64,000 nt of DNA, taken from the NCBI RefSeq assembly GCF_004765805.1, contig NZ_ML219773.1, forward strand, positions 372,001 to 436,000, given 5' to 3'. The notes under the pieces are model-generated. The model ran no database searches and had not been told where the DNA came from. It saw only the letters and a list, made by a program, of their open reading frames with translations. The stretch comes from Halorussus halobius. Its GTDB lineage: Archaea > Halobacteriota > Halobacteria > Halobacteriales > Haladaptataceae. A program made the translations under genes and the position numbers. Below are positions 26,201-34,018 of this stretch, one piece after another. Positions within the stretch are counted from its first letter, which is position 1, and each line of letters begins with the position of its first letter.

Positions 26201-27490
26201 ATGACGGACCTCGAACGCGTCGAGATTGAGGGCTTCAAGGGGCTGGAGTACGTCGAGTTCGAGCCGACGGACATCAATCTGATTACCGGGCGGAACAACA
26301 CCGGGAAGACGTCGTTTTTGGAGGCGGTGGACTTGCTGTTCAATCCTGCGAACCTTCAGGAATTCGGTGATAACCTTGGCTCCGTAATCAATACGGAATT
26401 CGACTATGCGAAAATCCACGGGGAAACTGAATTGGCACCTACAGAAACGAAAATACGGCACCCGTCAGCCTCGAAAGCCGCAGAAGTCTTCTACGAAATT
26501 GCTTCCCGTACTGGAGGATTCCAAATGAGTCTCACGCAGTTTACCACTAAAGAGAAGGTGGAGCCTCATTCGGATGAGGTCACAACGGACGCTCCAAAGA
26601 AAATCTACGAGGATATACGGAATTCACTAATTAATAATATAAAAGAAAAGTTATCTGTAGGGCCAATTGATGGGCTTCAGGACGAAATATTACTACTTTC
26701 CACAGCAGATCGAGAATTTCCTTGTTTTATTGGCGGAAAGCAGAGTACCTCTCTCATGCGAGATATCTTAGAAGGCGTAGTGGAAGAGTTCCGTGAAAGC
26801 GAAAATATAGACGATTTCGGTTTCTACCACAATCAACGAGGCCCGAGAGCGTACTTCGAATTTTCTTCCAGAAGAATAGAACTCGGACTTCCTCCTGAGA
26901 ATACGCTTGTTGACCAACCGGAGCCGACCGATTCTACAACGTTTATCGAGTCAACTAATTTAACCGAGGATATCGAACGAACAGACGACGAACAAGAACC
27001 AATCAAAATAGACGACATCAGCGACTATATAAAGGAGGTGGGTCTGGTTGATGACCTCAAGACGTTCACGCTTGAATACCTTGTCTTTCAGGATGACCGG
27101 GGGGAAAAAGACCAAATACCGTACGATTTCATGGGTGATGGTTTCAAGTCCATCGTAGGGCTGCTCTGGGAACTCATGGACGACGAGATCGAGGACCAAA
27201 TCGTCCTCATCGAAGAACCGGAGAACCACATGCACCCCGGCTACGTCCGAGAGATGGTCTACTTCCTCATCGACCTCGCTCGTGAGGAGAACGTCCAACT
27301 GTTCATCACCACTCACGACAGCGACTTCATCAACGACTTCTTCACCGAGAATCTGACCGACGATGAGGAAGCGTATCTAAAAGACGAGTTCTCTCTCCTC
27401 CGAATGGAAGAGGACTCCGCAGTCGTGGAGGACTACGAGACGGCCCGCGAGAACCTGAAGGAACATCACCTCGACCTGCGAGGGATTTGA
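26201..27490 (+). CDS. AAA/OLD-like ATPase, defence candidate
   Basis: This 429-aa ABC/SMC-type ATPase resembles the AAA_15/AAA_21 and OLD group. Walker A is GRNNTGKTS (30-38). A signature-like MGDGFKSIVGLLWEL runs from 311. Walker B is IVLIEEPENHMHPG (334-347) and the H-loop is FITTHDSDF (His372). The central part (about 60-300) has no recognised motif. A TOPRIM gene starts on the next nucleotide, a split OLD-like or PARIS-like arrangement; membership in either is not proven. The nucleotides at about 26340-27130 are far more AT-rich than the neighbours, a sign of transfer. It sits between cofC and cofG. Confidence 0.82.
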   Translation: MTDLERVEIEGFKGLEYVEFEPTDINLITGRNNTGKTSFLEAVDLLFNPANLQEFGDNLGSVINTEFDYAKIHGETELAPTETKIRHPSASKAAEVFYEIASRTGGFQMSLTQFTTKEKVEPHSDEVTTDAPKKIYEDIRNSLINNIKEKLSVGPIDGLQDEILLLSTADREFPCFIGGKQSTSLMRDILEGVVEEFRESENIDDFGFYHNQRGPRAYFEFSSRRIELGLPPENTLVDQPEPTDSTTFIESTNLTEDIERTDDEQEPIKIDDISDYIKEVGLVDDLKTFTLEYLVFQDDRGEKDQIPYDFMGDGFKSIVGLLWELMDDEIEDQIVLIEEPENHMHPGYVREMVYFLIDLAREENVQLFITTHDSDFINDFFTENLTDDEEAYLKDEFSLLRMEEDSAVVEDYETARENLKEHHLDLRGI

Positions 27491-28105
27491 ATGAAACAGA
27501 TTGTGCTGAGCGAAGGGAAACACGACGTACATCTCGTATCATATTTCTTTGAGAAGCGCCACGGAAGTTTCGAGATGACGAAGTTCATCGGCGAGGACGA
27601 GGAGTCACCGATACAGCAGAAAGAATCGCGTATGATCAAGAACTTTCAGGAACGACGGAATCCGTACGACGTCCTCGCGAAATCCGAGAACGGCAAGCCG
27701 GACCTCAAGCAGGTGTTTTCGTCTCTCCTCAACCAGCTCATGGGAATCGACCCGGAAATCGTCTTCTTCGTCGATTTGGACGGCGGTGATCTGGACAGTT
27801 TTCTCGGCAAATTAGACGAGCAGATTCGTGGTCGTCACTCCGCGCGAGGAATCAAGCTCGGTAACCACTCGGTGACGAAGCAAAATACCGACATGGTGGC
27901 CGCAGACTGTGAAGTTCTCACCGCGAGCGGGCAGGTAAAAGGCGAATTCCGAATCGTCGCGTTCCAGCAGACCTTGGAGCGTGTCGCTGGCGTATCCCGA
28001 GACGCCGAGGGCGACGACTGGAAAGCCGAAATCGAAGCCTTCCTTGACGAAGAGGACCACATCTTCGACCTGCTTCATTCAGCGCTACCGGACAAGGGTA
28101 CCTGA
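27491..28105 (+). CDS. TOPRIM-like protein paired with the ATPase
   Basis: This 204-aa protein has an N-terminal VLSEGKHDVHLV (E8, G9, D12), the EGxxD pattern of TOPRIM domains, and FFVDLDGGD (D95, D97, D100) as the DxD motif. This fits a metal-dependent nuclease or nuclease-like effector of the DUF3226/DUF4435 kind; the exact family was not determined. The start codon directly abuts the ATPase stop, so the two are translated together. By analogy with ATPase-TOPRIM defence pairs, the ATPase would sense and this protein would act; that is inference. Confidence 0.75.
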   Translation: MKQIVLSEGKHDVHLVSYFFEKRHGSFEMTKFIGEDEESPIQQKESRMIKNFQERRNPYDVLAKSENGKPDLKQVFSSLLNQLMGIDPEIVFFVDLDGGDLDSFLGKLDEQIRGRHSARGIKLGNHSVTKQNTDMVAADCEVLTASGQVKGEFRIVAFQQTLERVAGVSRDAEGDDWKAEIEAFLDEEDHIFDLLHSALPDKGT

Positions 28106-28159
28106 CCACGAATAACCGCGAAAGCAAGCATTTTCCCGGCGAAGACAGAACTATAGACG

Positions 28160-29305
28160 ATGGCAGGTGCCGACATCCCGGGAGCCGACGAGTACGACGT
28201 GACGCTCACTCTCGACGACAGCGAGGTCCAGCGACTCCTCGACGTCGGCCCCGAAGACGTCGCGCCCGCCGACGAACTCACCTTCGCCAAGAACGTGTTC
28301 GTCCCGCTCACCACGGCGTGCCGGTACACCTGCACCTACTGCACCTACTTCGACCCGCCGGGCGAGGCCTCGCTGCTCTCGCCCGAGGCGGTACGGGACA
28401 TCCTCGAAACCGGCGCGGACGCCGGCTGTACCGAGGCGCTGTTCACCTTCGGCGACGACCCCGACGACCGGTACACGCGCGTCCACGACCAACTCGACGA
28501 GTGGGGCCACGACTCCATCCACTCGTACCTCCGGGAGGTCTGCGAGATGGCGCTCGACGTGGGCCTGTTGCCCCACAGCAACCCCGGCGACCAGACCCGC
28601 GAGCAGATGGCGCTGGTCGCGGACGTGAACGCCTCGATGGGCGTGATGCTCGAAACCACCGCCGACGTGGCGGCTCACGCCGGCCCGCGCCGCAAGTCGC
28701 CCGGCCAGCGCCTCGACACGCTCCGGAACGCGGGCGAACTCGGCGTCCCCTTCACCACCGGCATCCTCGTGGGCATCGGCGAGGGCTGGCGCGACCGGGC
28801 CGAGAGCCTGCTTGCGATTCGGGAGTTGCACGAACGCTACGGCCACATTCAGGAGGTCATCGTCCAGAACGTGGTGCCGAACGAGCGCTCGACCTTCGAG
28901 CGACCCTCGGTCGAGACCATGCGACGGGTGGTGGCGATGGCCCGCGAGTGCCTCCCCGAGGAGGTGTCGGTGCAGGTGCCGCCGAACCTCTCGCCGACCC
29001 GCGAGTTGCTCGACTGCGGCGTCGACGACCTCGGCGGCGTCTCGCCCGTGACCGACGACCACATCAACCCCGACTACGAGTGGCCCGCGCTCCGGGAACT
29101 GGAGGACATCGCCGACGGGGCCGGCGTCCCCCTGCGCGAGCGCCTGCCGGTGTATCGACGGTACCTCCCGGACGAGGTGGGACAGAGCGGAGACGCCGAC
29201 GACGGGACGGTCGACACCGAGTGGATTTCCGAGACGGTTCTGAGCGCCGTGCGGGCCGACGACGCGGCCGGGGCGCGCTACCGGACCGTCCTCGACGGGC
29301 GGTAG
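28160..29305 (+). CDS. cofG: 7,8-didemethyl-8-hydroxy-5-deazariboflavin synthase, CofG subunit
   Basis: This 381-aa radical SAM enzyme works with CofH to build the F420 chromophore precursor from a flavin intermediate and tyrosine. The cluster motif ACRYTCTYCTYF (C-x3-C-x2-C) lies at about 54-61. The family segment VQNVVPNERSTFERP and the conserved PPNLSPTRELLDCGVDDLGGVSPVTDDHINP are present. Length matches archaeal CofG. It restarts after the inserted ATPase/TOPRIM pair, 54 nt beyond its stop. Confidence 0.95.
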   Translation: MAGADIPGADEYDVTLTLDDSEVQRLLDVGPEDVAPADELTFAKNVFVPLTTACRYTCTYCTYFDPPGEASLLSPEAVRDILETGADAGCTEALFTFGDDPDDRYTRVHDQLDEWGHDSIHSYLREVCEMALDVGLLPHSNPGDQTREQMALVADVNASMGVMLETTADVAAHAGPRRKSPGQRLDTLRNAGELGVPFTTGILVGIGEGWRDRAESLLAIRELHERYGHIQEVIVQNVVPNERSTFERPSVETMRRVVAMARECLPEEVSVQVPPNLSPTRELLDCGVDDLGGVSPVTDDHINPDYEWPALRELEDIADGAGVPLRERLPVYRRYLPDEVGQSGDADDGTVDTEWISETVLSAVRADDAAGARYRTVLDGR

Positions 29306-29398
29306 TCTCGACCGGCGGTAGCGTCCACCCCGGGACTCTCGGCTTCGGCGGCGTCCGCCTTCGGTAGCGTTTTGAGCGCGCTCCACCACGATTGGTGT

Positions 29399-30682
29399 AT
29401 GACGACCTATCCGACCATCAGCGAGCAGGTCGACGACGTGGCGGCCGCTCGCACCGAGGGCCATCGGAAGATGGACTGGGCGCGCGAACACATGCCGATT
29501 CTGACCGCGCTACAGGCCGAGTTCGAGGCCGAGCAGCCGCTGGACGGCCAGCGAATCGGGATGGCGATGCACGTCGAGGCCAAGACCGCCGTCCTCGTGG
29601 AGACGCTGGCCGACGGCGGCGCGGAGGTCGCCGTGACCGGCTGTAACCCGCTGTCGACCCACGACGACGTGAGCGCCGCCCTCGACGAGCATCCCAACAT
29701 CACCTCCTACGCGAAGCGCGAGGTGGACGACGACGAGTACTACGCGGCCATCGAGGCGGTCATCGGCCACGAGCCGACTATCACGGTCGACGACGGGATG
29801 GACCTCGTGGCGGCCGTCCACGAGGACTACCCCGAACTCATCGATTCCATCGTCGGCGGGGCCGAGGAGACCACCACGGGCGTCCACCGCCTGCGCGCGA
29901 TGGACGAGGACGGCGCGCTCGACTACCCAGTGTTCGCCGTGAACGACACGCCGATGAAGCGGCTGTTCGACAACGTCCACGGCACGGGCGAGTCCTCGCT
30001 GGCGAACATCGCCATGACCACGAACCTCTCGTGGGCGGGCAAGAACGTCGTCGTCGCGGGCTACGGCGACTGCGGCCGGGGCGTCGCCAAGAAGGCCTCC
30101 GGACAGAACGCGAACGTCGTCGTCACCGAGGTCGAACCCCGCCGCGCGCTCGAAGCCCACATGGAGGGCTACGACGTGATGCCGATGGCCGAGGCGGCCG
30201 AGATCGGGGACGTGTTCCTCACGACGACCGGTAATCGAGACGTTATCACCCGCGAGGACTTCGAGAAGATGGACGACGGCGTCCTGCTGGCCAACGCTGG
30301 TCACTTCGACGTGGAGGTCAACCTCGACGACCTCTCGGACCTCGCGGTCGCCGAACGCGAGGCCCGCGAGGGCGTCCGGGAGTACGAGATGCCGGACGGC
30401 CGTCGTCTCAACGTCCTCGCTGAGGGCCGACTCGTCAACCTCGCCTCGCCCATCGCGCTGGGCCATCCGGTCGAGGTGATGGACCAGAGCTTCGGCGTGC
30501 AGGCCGCCGCGGTCCGCGAACTGGTCGAGAACGGCGAGAACTACGACGCCGGAGTCCACGATGTGCCCGACGAGTTGGACAAGGAGATCGCCGAGATCAA
30601 GCTGGACGCCGAGGGCGTCGAGTACGACGAGTTGACGCCCGAGCAGGCCGAGTACATGGGTAGCTGGCAGCACGGGACGTGA
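29399..30682 (+). CDS. ahcY: adenosylhomocysteinase
   Basis: This 427-aa NAD-dependent S-adenosylhomocysteine hydrolase yields adenosine and homocysteine. The NAD-binding Rossmann motif VVVAGYGDCGRGVAKK is at about 217-232. The substrate region includes TGCNPLSTHDDV and NDTPMKRLFDNVHGTGES. Length is normal for the archaeal form. Its homocysteine product links it to the methionine genes at the window start. A TTTTGA box about 28 nt upstream is a weak promoter candidate. Confidence 0.97.
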   Translation: MTTYPTISEQVDDVAAARTEGHRKMDWAREHMPILTALQAEFEAEQPLDGQRIGMAMHVEAKTAVLVETLADGGAEVAVTGCNPLSTHDDVSAALDEHPNITSYAKREVDDDEYYAAIEAVIGHEPTITVDDGMDLVAAVHEDYPELIDSIVGGAEETTTGVHRLRAMDEDGALDYPVFAVNDTPMKRLFDNVHGTGESSLANIAMTTNLSWAGKNVVVAGYGDCGRGVAKKASGQNANVVVTEVEPRRALEAHMEGYDVMPMAEAAEIGDVFLTTTGNRDVITREDFEKMDDGVLLANAGHFDVEVNLDDLSDLAVAEREAREGVREYEMPDGRRLNVLAEGRLVNLASPIALGHPVEVMDQSFGVQAAAVRELVENGENYDAGVHDVPDELDKEIAEIKLDAEGVEYDELTPEQAEYMGSWQHGT

Positions 30683-30788
30683 ATGCGAAGTCATTCATGT
30701 GGACATAGTTCCCGCCGATTTTGCGGGAGTAACCACGCAAACTCTATGCCACATGGCACATTATCTCTGAGTGTACGGTGGCAAGGAA

Positions 30789-30882
30789 GACGATGATCCC
30801 TCTGTGAAGGGGTATGAGACTTCCAGCGCCACCTGTTCGACGGTACGGCGGACGATGATCCCTCAGTGAAGGGGTATGAGAC
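30789..30882 (+). repeat. pair of 32-bp direct repeats, 62-bp period
   Basis: Two 32-nt units begin GACGATGATCCCTC at 30789 and 30851 and end AAGGGGTATGAGAC; they differ at one base and enclose a 30-nt unique spacer. CCCTC...AAGGGG gives each unit partial dyad symmetry. They lie in the 272-nt gap between ahcY and a hydrolase. The geometry resembles a two-repeat CRISPR remnant, but two units and no cas genes are not enough to call one. Confidence 0.7.
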
Positions 30883-30954
30883 CGCCAATGCCGTCGAGCG
30901 TGTCGCGCCAACTTGACGCCAACTCTTTCGTCTCGGAATCCTAAGCAACGGCTC

Positions 30955-31896
30955 ATGCCCCTCGACCACGCCGCCGACCCCAGCCCCGAGGCCGAACGCT
31001 TCCTCGACGCAGTCGAAGCAGTCTGCGCCCATTACGACGTCGACGCCGAATCCACGTACGCGGAACTTTCCGGGCCGGCCGACAAGGTCCACTACCTCAC
31101 CGCAGGCGAGGGGCCGCCGCTGTTGCTCCTCCATGGCCTCAGCACTACCGGCGCGTCGTGGCTTCCCGTCTTCGACGCGCTGACCGACCGGTTCACCGTC
31201 TACGCGCCCGACCGGCCCGGTCGGGGCCTCTCGACTGCCGTTGACTACCGCGAGACGGGGTTCCGGGAGTTCGGCGTCTCGTACGTTGTCGCGTTGCTCG
31301 ACGCGCTCGGCGTCGAGCGGACCGCCGTGATGGGCAACTCGCTCGGCGGGTTCCAGACGCTCGCGCTGACCCTCGACCACCCCGAGCGCGTGACCCGGCA
31401 GTGTCTGGTCGGCGCGCCCGCCGGACTCTCGACCGACGTTCCCGTCTTCCTCCGACTGCTCGACCTGCCCGTCCTCGGCACCTGGCTGTTCGACTACTCG
31501 AAGGCCGAAACCGTGGCCGAGGCGCGGCGGACGTACCGCCGGATGAACCTCGAGGACGATTCGGCGCTTCCGGACTGCTACTTCCGACCGGGAATCGTCG
31601 GCGAGGGGCTGCCCGGCCAGCGCGAGAGTCTGCGGTCGCTGCTGGAGACGCTGGGGACGTTCCGCGGCATCAACTCCCAGTTCGACCTGTCGGCGGCGCT
31701 TCCGGGCGTCGAGACGCCCACGCGGTTCGTCTGGGGCACCGAGGACTACTTCTGGCCGCCGGAGGTTGGCCAGCCGGTCGCCGACCGAATGTCCGATGCC
31801 GACTTCGTCGTGCTGGACGGCCACGGCCACACGCCGTGGCTCGAACCCGGCGACGATGCGATCTCGGCGGCGACGGAATTTCTCACCGCGGAGTAG
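30955..31896 (+). CDS. alpha/beta-fold hydrolase
   Basis: This 313-aa protein has the oxyanion HGLSTTG, a nucleophile elbow GNSLGG (Ser129), an acid in GTEDYFWPP and the catalytic His in DGHGHTPWLE, a full triad. The substrate is unknown; the family includes esterases, dehalogenases and C-C hydrolases. ATG 30955 was chosen over a 14-residue upstream extension. It is monocistronic, bordered by a direct-repeat gap upstream and the hjc region downstream. Confidence 0.9.
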   Translation: MPLDHAADPSPEAERFLDAVEAVCAHYDVDAESTYAELSGPADKVHYLTAGEGPPLLLLHGLSTTGASWLPVFDALTDRFTVYAPDRPGRGLSTAVDYRETGFREFGVSYVVALLDALGVERTAVMGNSLGGFQTLALTLDHPERVTRQCLVGAPAGLSTDVPVFLRLLDLPVLGTWLFDYSKAETVAEARRTYRRMNLEDDSALPDCYFRPGIVGEGLPGQRESLRSLLETLGTFRGINSQFDLSAALPGVETPTRFVWGTEDYFWPPEVGQPVADRMSDADFVVLDGHGHTPWLEPGDDAISAATEFLTAE

Positions 31897-31952
31897 CATC
31901 GGGAGTTCCCTGCGGACCAGACTCGTTTCACTTCCGCCTCGCTCCCGAGGGA

Positions 31953-31958
31953 CTTAAC
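31953..31958 (+). promoter_or_regulatory. TATA box of the leader ORF-hjc transcript
   Basis: CTTAAC lies 25-30 nt before the ATG at 31983, which predicts a transcript starting at or next to that ATG rather than at the hjc start 71 nt further on. Confidence 0.45.
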
Positions 31959-31982
31959 ACGCCGAAGGAAGCAGTGTTCCAC

Positions 31983-32054
31983 ATGGCCGACAGCACGGGG
32001 ACCGCCGATTCGTCGGGAGCGGCCGACGCGACGGACTCGCGGGGGGTGCGGTGA
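31983..32054 (+). CDS. 23-codon leader ORF ahead of hjc
   Basis: The ORF encodes a 23-residue Ala/Asp/Ser-rich peptide starting [12 protein letters not shown]. Its TGA overlaps the hjc ATG by one nt (TGATG), a set-up for translational coupling. The upstream TATA spacing makes this ATG the likely first codon of a leaderless mRNA. It could be a regulatory leader peptide, or the DNA may be an untranslated leader with a chance ORF. Confidence 0.4.
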   Translation: MADSTGTADSSGAADATDSRGVR

Positions 32055-32545
32055 TGTCGAACGCGAAGGGCGACCGCCGGGAGCGCGAACTCGTCAACCG
32101 GCTCGACGAGGCCGGGTTCGCGGTCATGCGCGCGCCCGCCAGCGGGAGCGCGACCGAGCGCGAACTCCCGGACGTGCTCGCGGGCGACGGCACCGACTTC
32201 TACGCCGTCGAGGCCAAGTCGAGTTCGGGCGACCCCATCTACCTCACCGGCGAGGAGGTCGAGGCGCTGGTGTACTTCGGGAAGAACTTCGGCGCGAAAC
32301 CCAAGATCGGCGTGCGGTTCGACCGCGAGGACTGGTACTTCTTCCACCCGGCCGACGTCCACGAGACCGACGGCGGCAACTACCGGGTCAAGAAGGAGAC
32401 CGCGCTCGAGGAGGGCGACCCGCTCGACGCCCTGCGGACCTCGGACGACGGCGACGAGGACGACGACCACGACGTTCGAGACGTGCTCCGGGCGGTCGAG
32501 CAGGGCGTACTGTCGGTCGAGGAGGCCGCCGCGATGTTCGAATAG
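32054..32545 (+). CDS. hjc: Holliday junction resolvase
   Basis: This 163-aa archaeal Hjc has the nuclease residues in order: [17 protein letters not shown] with the catalytic Glu, the [15 protein letters not shown] loop with the metal-binding Asp, and [16 protein letters not shown] with the E-x-K pair. It resolves four-way junctions in recombination and repair. The C-terminal 45 residues are an acidic halophile extension ending in a VEEAAAMFE helix. ATG 32054 was preferred to the in-frame GTG at 32051. It is convergent with the SWIM-domain gene. Confidence 0.95.
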   Translation: MSNAKGDRRERELVNRLDEAGFAVMRAPASGSATERELPDVLAGDGTDFYAVEAKSSSGDPIYLTGEEVEALVYFGKNFGAKPKIGVRFDREDWYFFHPADVHETDGGNYRVKKETALEEGDPLDALRTSDDGDEDDDHDVRDVLRAVEQGVLSVEEAAAMFE

Positions 32546-32608
32546 CGCGGCCCACTCGGCGCGCCGCCGTTTCGGCGTCGACACCGCCAGCGCGGCGTCG
32601 GGCGCTCG

Positions 32609-33304
32609 TCAGTGTCGGGCCGACTCGAAGTCGCCGAGCTCCGACTGGTCGTCGCGCGCGCCGACGCGGCGCTCGCCGCGCCGGACCAGCCGGCCGCGCG
32701 GGAACGAGTAGCGCCGCCGGTGTCGGGGCTCCAGCTCGCCCGGGTCGAGACCGGCCGGTACGGGGTACATCGCCTCGACCACCGCGTCGTCGGCGCGGTA
32801 GTCCTCGTTGGTCGGGTAGTCGGCGACGGTGACCTCGCAGTCGGACACCGCCACCTCGTCGGCCCGGCGGTCGGTGGTCCTGACGACGACCAGCAGGTCG
32901 CCCGTCTCGCGGTCCACGACCGTCTCGCCCGGCCCCAGTTCGCACTGCTCGCAGAGGCGGGGTCCGGTCGCTCGCTCGTCGGCGAACCACTCCTCGCCGC
33001 AGTTGACGCAGGAGACCGCCGATTTGCCGGGCGGCGGCACCCGTCCCTCGGTGACCTCCATGGCGACCCGCCGGAGGTGCTTGCACCGGACGCCGCGGAA
33101 GTTGTGGTCCGGACAGGTGCAGCGCCCGCCCGGCAGGTCCACCGAGTAGGTGTTGGCGCTCTGGCTCTCGACCGCGTAGACGCCCCCGCCCAGCGGCCCG
33201 ACCGCCATGCGCTCCATCCGGGCGCGCTGGGACCGCGGGTCCCCCACGCTCCCGGCCGGAGGCAGCGATGCTCGCGTTCGTTCGGAAGCTGTTGTGTTTG
33301 CCAT
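32609..33304 (-). CDS. SWIM zinc finger protein with a second zinc ribbon
   Basis: This 231-aa protein carries a SWIM motif (C62, C64, C74, H76: CTCPDHNFRGVRCKH), a domain that binds DNA or proteins in recombination and other complexes. A zinc ribbon at C99, C102, C118 and C121 (CVNC...CEQC) follows. The last 35 residues are Arg-rich and then acidic. ATG 33304 begins the MANTTASERT sequence; the longer frame is Arg-rich and unlikely. It is convergent with hjc, which may or may not be meaningful. Confidence 0.82.
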   Translation of the reverse strand: MANTTASERTRASLPPAGSVGDPRSQRARMERMAVGPLGGGVYAVESQSANTYSVDLPGGRCTCPDHNFRGVRCKHLRRVAMEVTEGRVPPPGKSAVSCVNCGEEWFADERATGPRLCEQCELGPGETVVDRETGDLLVVVRTTDRRADEVAVSDCEVTVADYPTNEDYRADDAVVEAMYPVPAGLDPGELEPRHRRRYSFPRGRLVRRGERRVGARDDQSELGDFESARH

Positions 33305-33696
33305 CGGCTTCCCACCTTGCGTGCGGCCGACCGACGGGCGGCCGAATCCGCACCGCAGACCGTCGCGCCGTCGGCCGGTTCCGCGTACTATTCGGTAGGT
33401 GCCGGACCACCCTAAGTCTTGCACCTGTCAGACCACCGAAATTCGAGAACGGAGAGATTGAACGCTTCTCGCGTCGGAATTCGATCCAGATAGCCGCCGG
33501 AACGCGGGAGTTCGCTGCCGGAACCTGTCGGCGAGCGGGAAGCGTCAGCGACGAGCGAGCGGCCCCACCGGCGGGCAAACCACGTCCTCCGGGCCTTCGG
33601 TCGCTCCGTTCCCGAAGACGACGGGCCGTGTCCGCGCGACCGCAGCAAACGGTCGTAACCGAAGCCCTTTTGGAGGTACTCTCGGAAGCTCTCGGC
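33305..33696. other. 392-nt divergent intergenic region
   Basis: It separates the SWIM gene (minus) from a small membrane protein gene (plus). The open plus-strand frame here (from 33268) is basic and Pro-rich and looks non-coding. Candidate AT-rich promoter patches are near 33400-33420 and 33450-33490. No repeat or RNA gene was recognised. Confidence 0.4.
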
Positions 33697-33900
33697 ATGG
33701 ATATCGACCAGGAGACGCTGCGCGAGATATTCGTCGGCGCGGCGTCCGTGGGCCTGTTCGTCGCGCTCCTCTACTGGGTCGGCCTGACGTACGGCGGCGA
33801 CGCCCTCTCGGAGACCGGTGGACTGGCGGTCGTCGGCGTCATCGTCGTGTTCGTCGCGGTGATGACCGCCGTGGGCTACTGGATGTCCCGACAGTACTGA
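33697..33900 (+). CDS. small two-helix membrane protein
   Basis: This 67-aa protein has a short amphipathic start (MDIDQETLREIFV), then two hydrophobic helices (about 12-30 and 41-60) and a WMSRQY end. The frame is open far upstream, but acidic composition begins only at the ATG at 33697. Function is unknown. Small membrane proteins of this size and layout are common in haloarchaea. Confidence 0.7.
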   Translation: MDIDQETLREIFVGAASVGLFVALLYWVGLTYGGDALSETGGLAVVGVIVVFVAVMTAVGYWMSRQY

Positions 33901-34018
33901 GCGTCGACTCTTCTCCGCGGCGTTTCCCCGCTCTCGGCGGCCCGTCTGCGCCGCCGACGCGGCGCTCCGAGGCCGGACGGGCGGAGCCGTTTTTGCTCGC
34001 CGCCCCGTGTCGTCCGTC

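Noticed and set aside
30789..30882. CRISPR array
   Set aside because: Only two units with a single spacer, no cas genes in the window; kept as a direct repeat with low-level suspicion instead.
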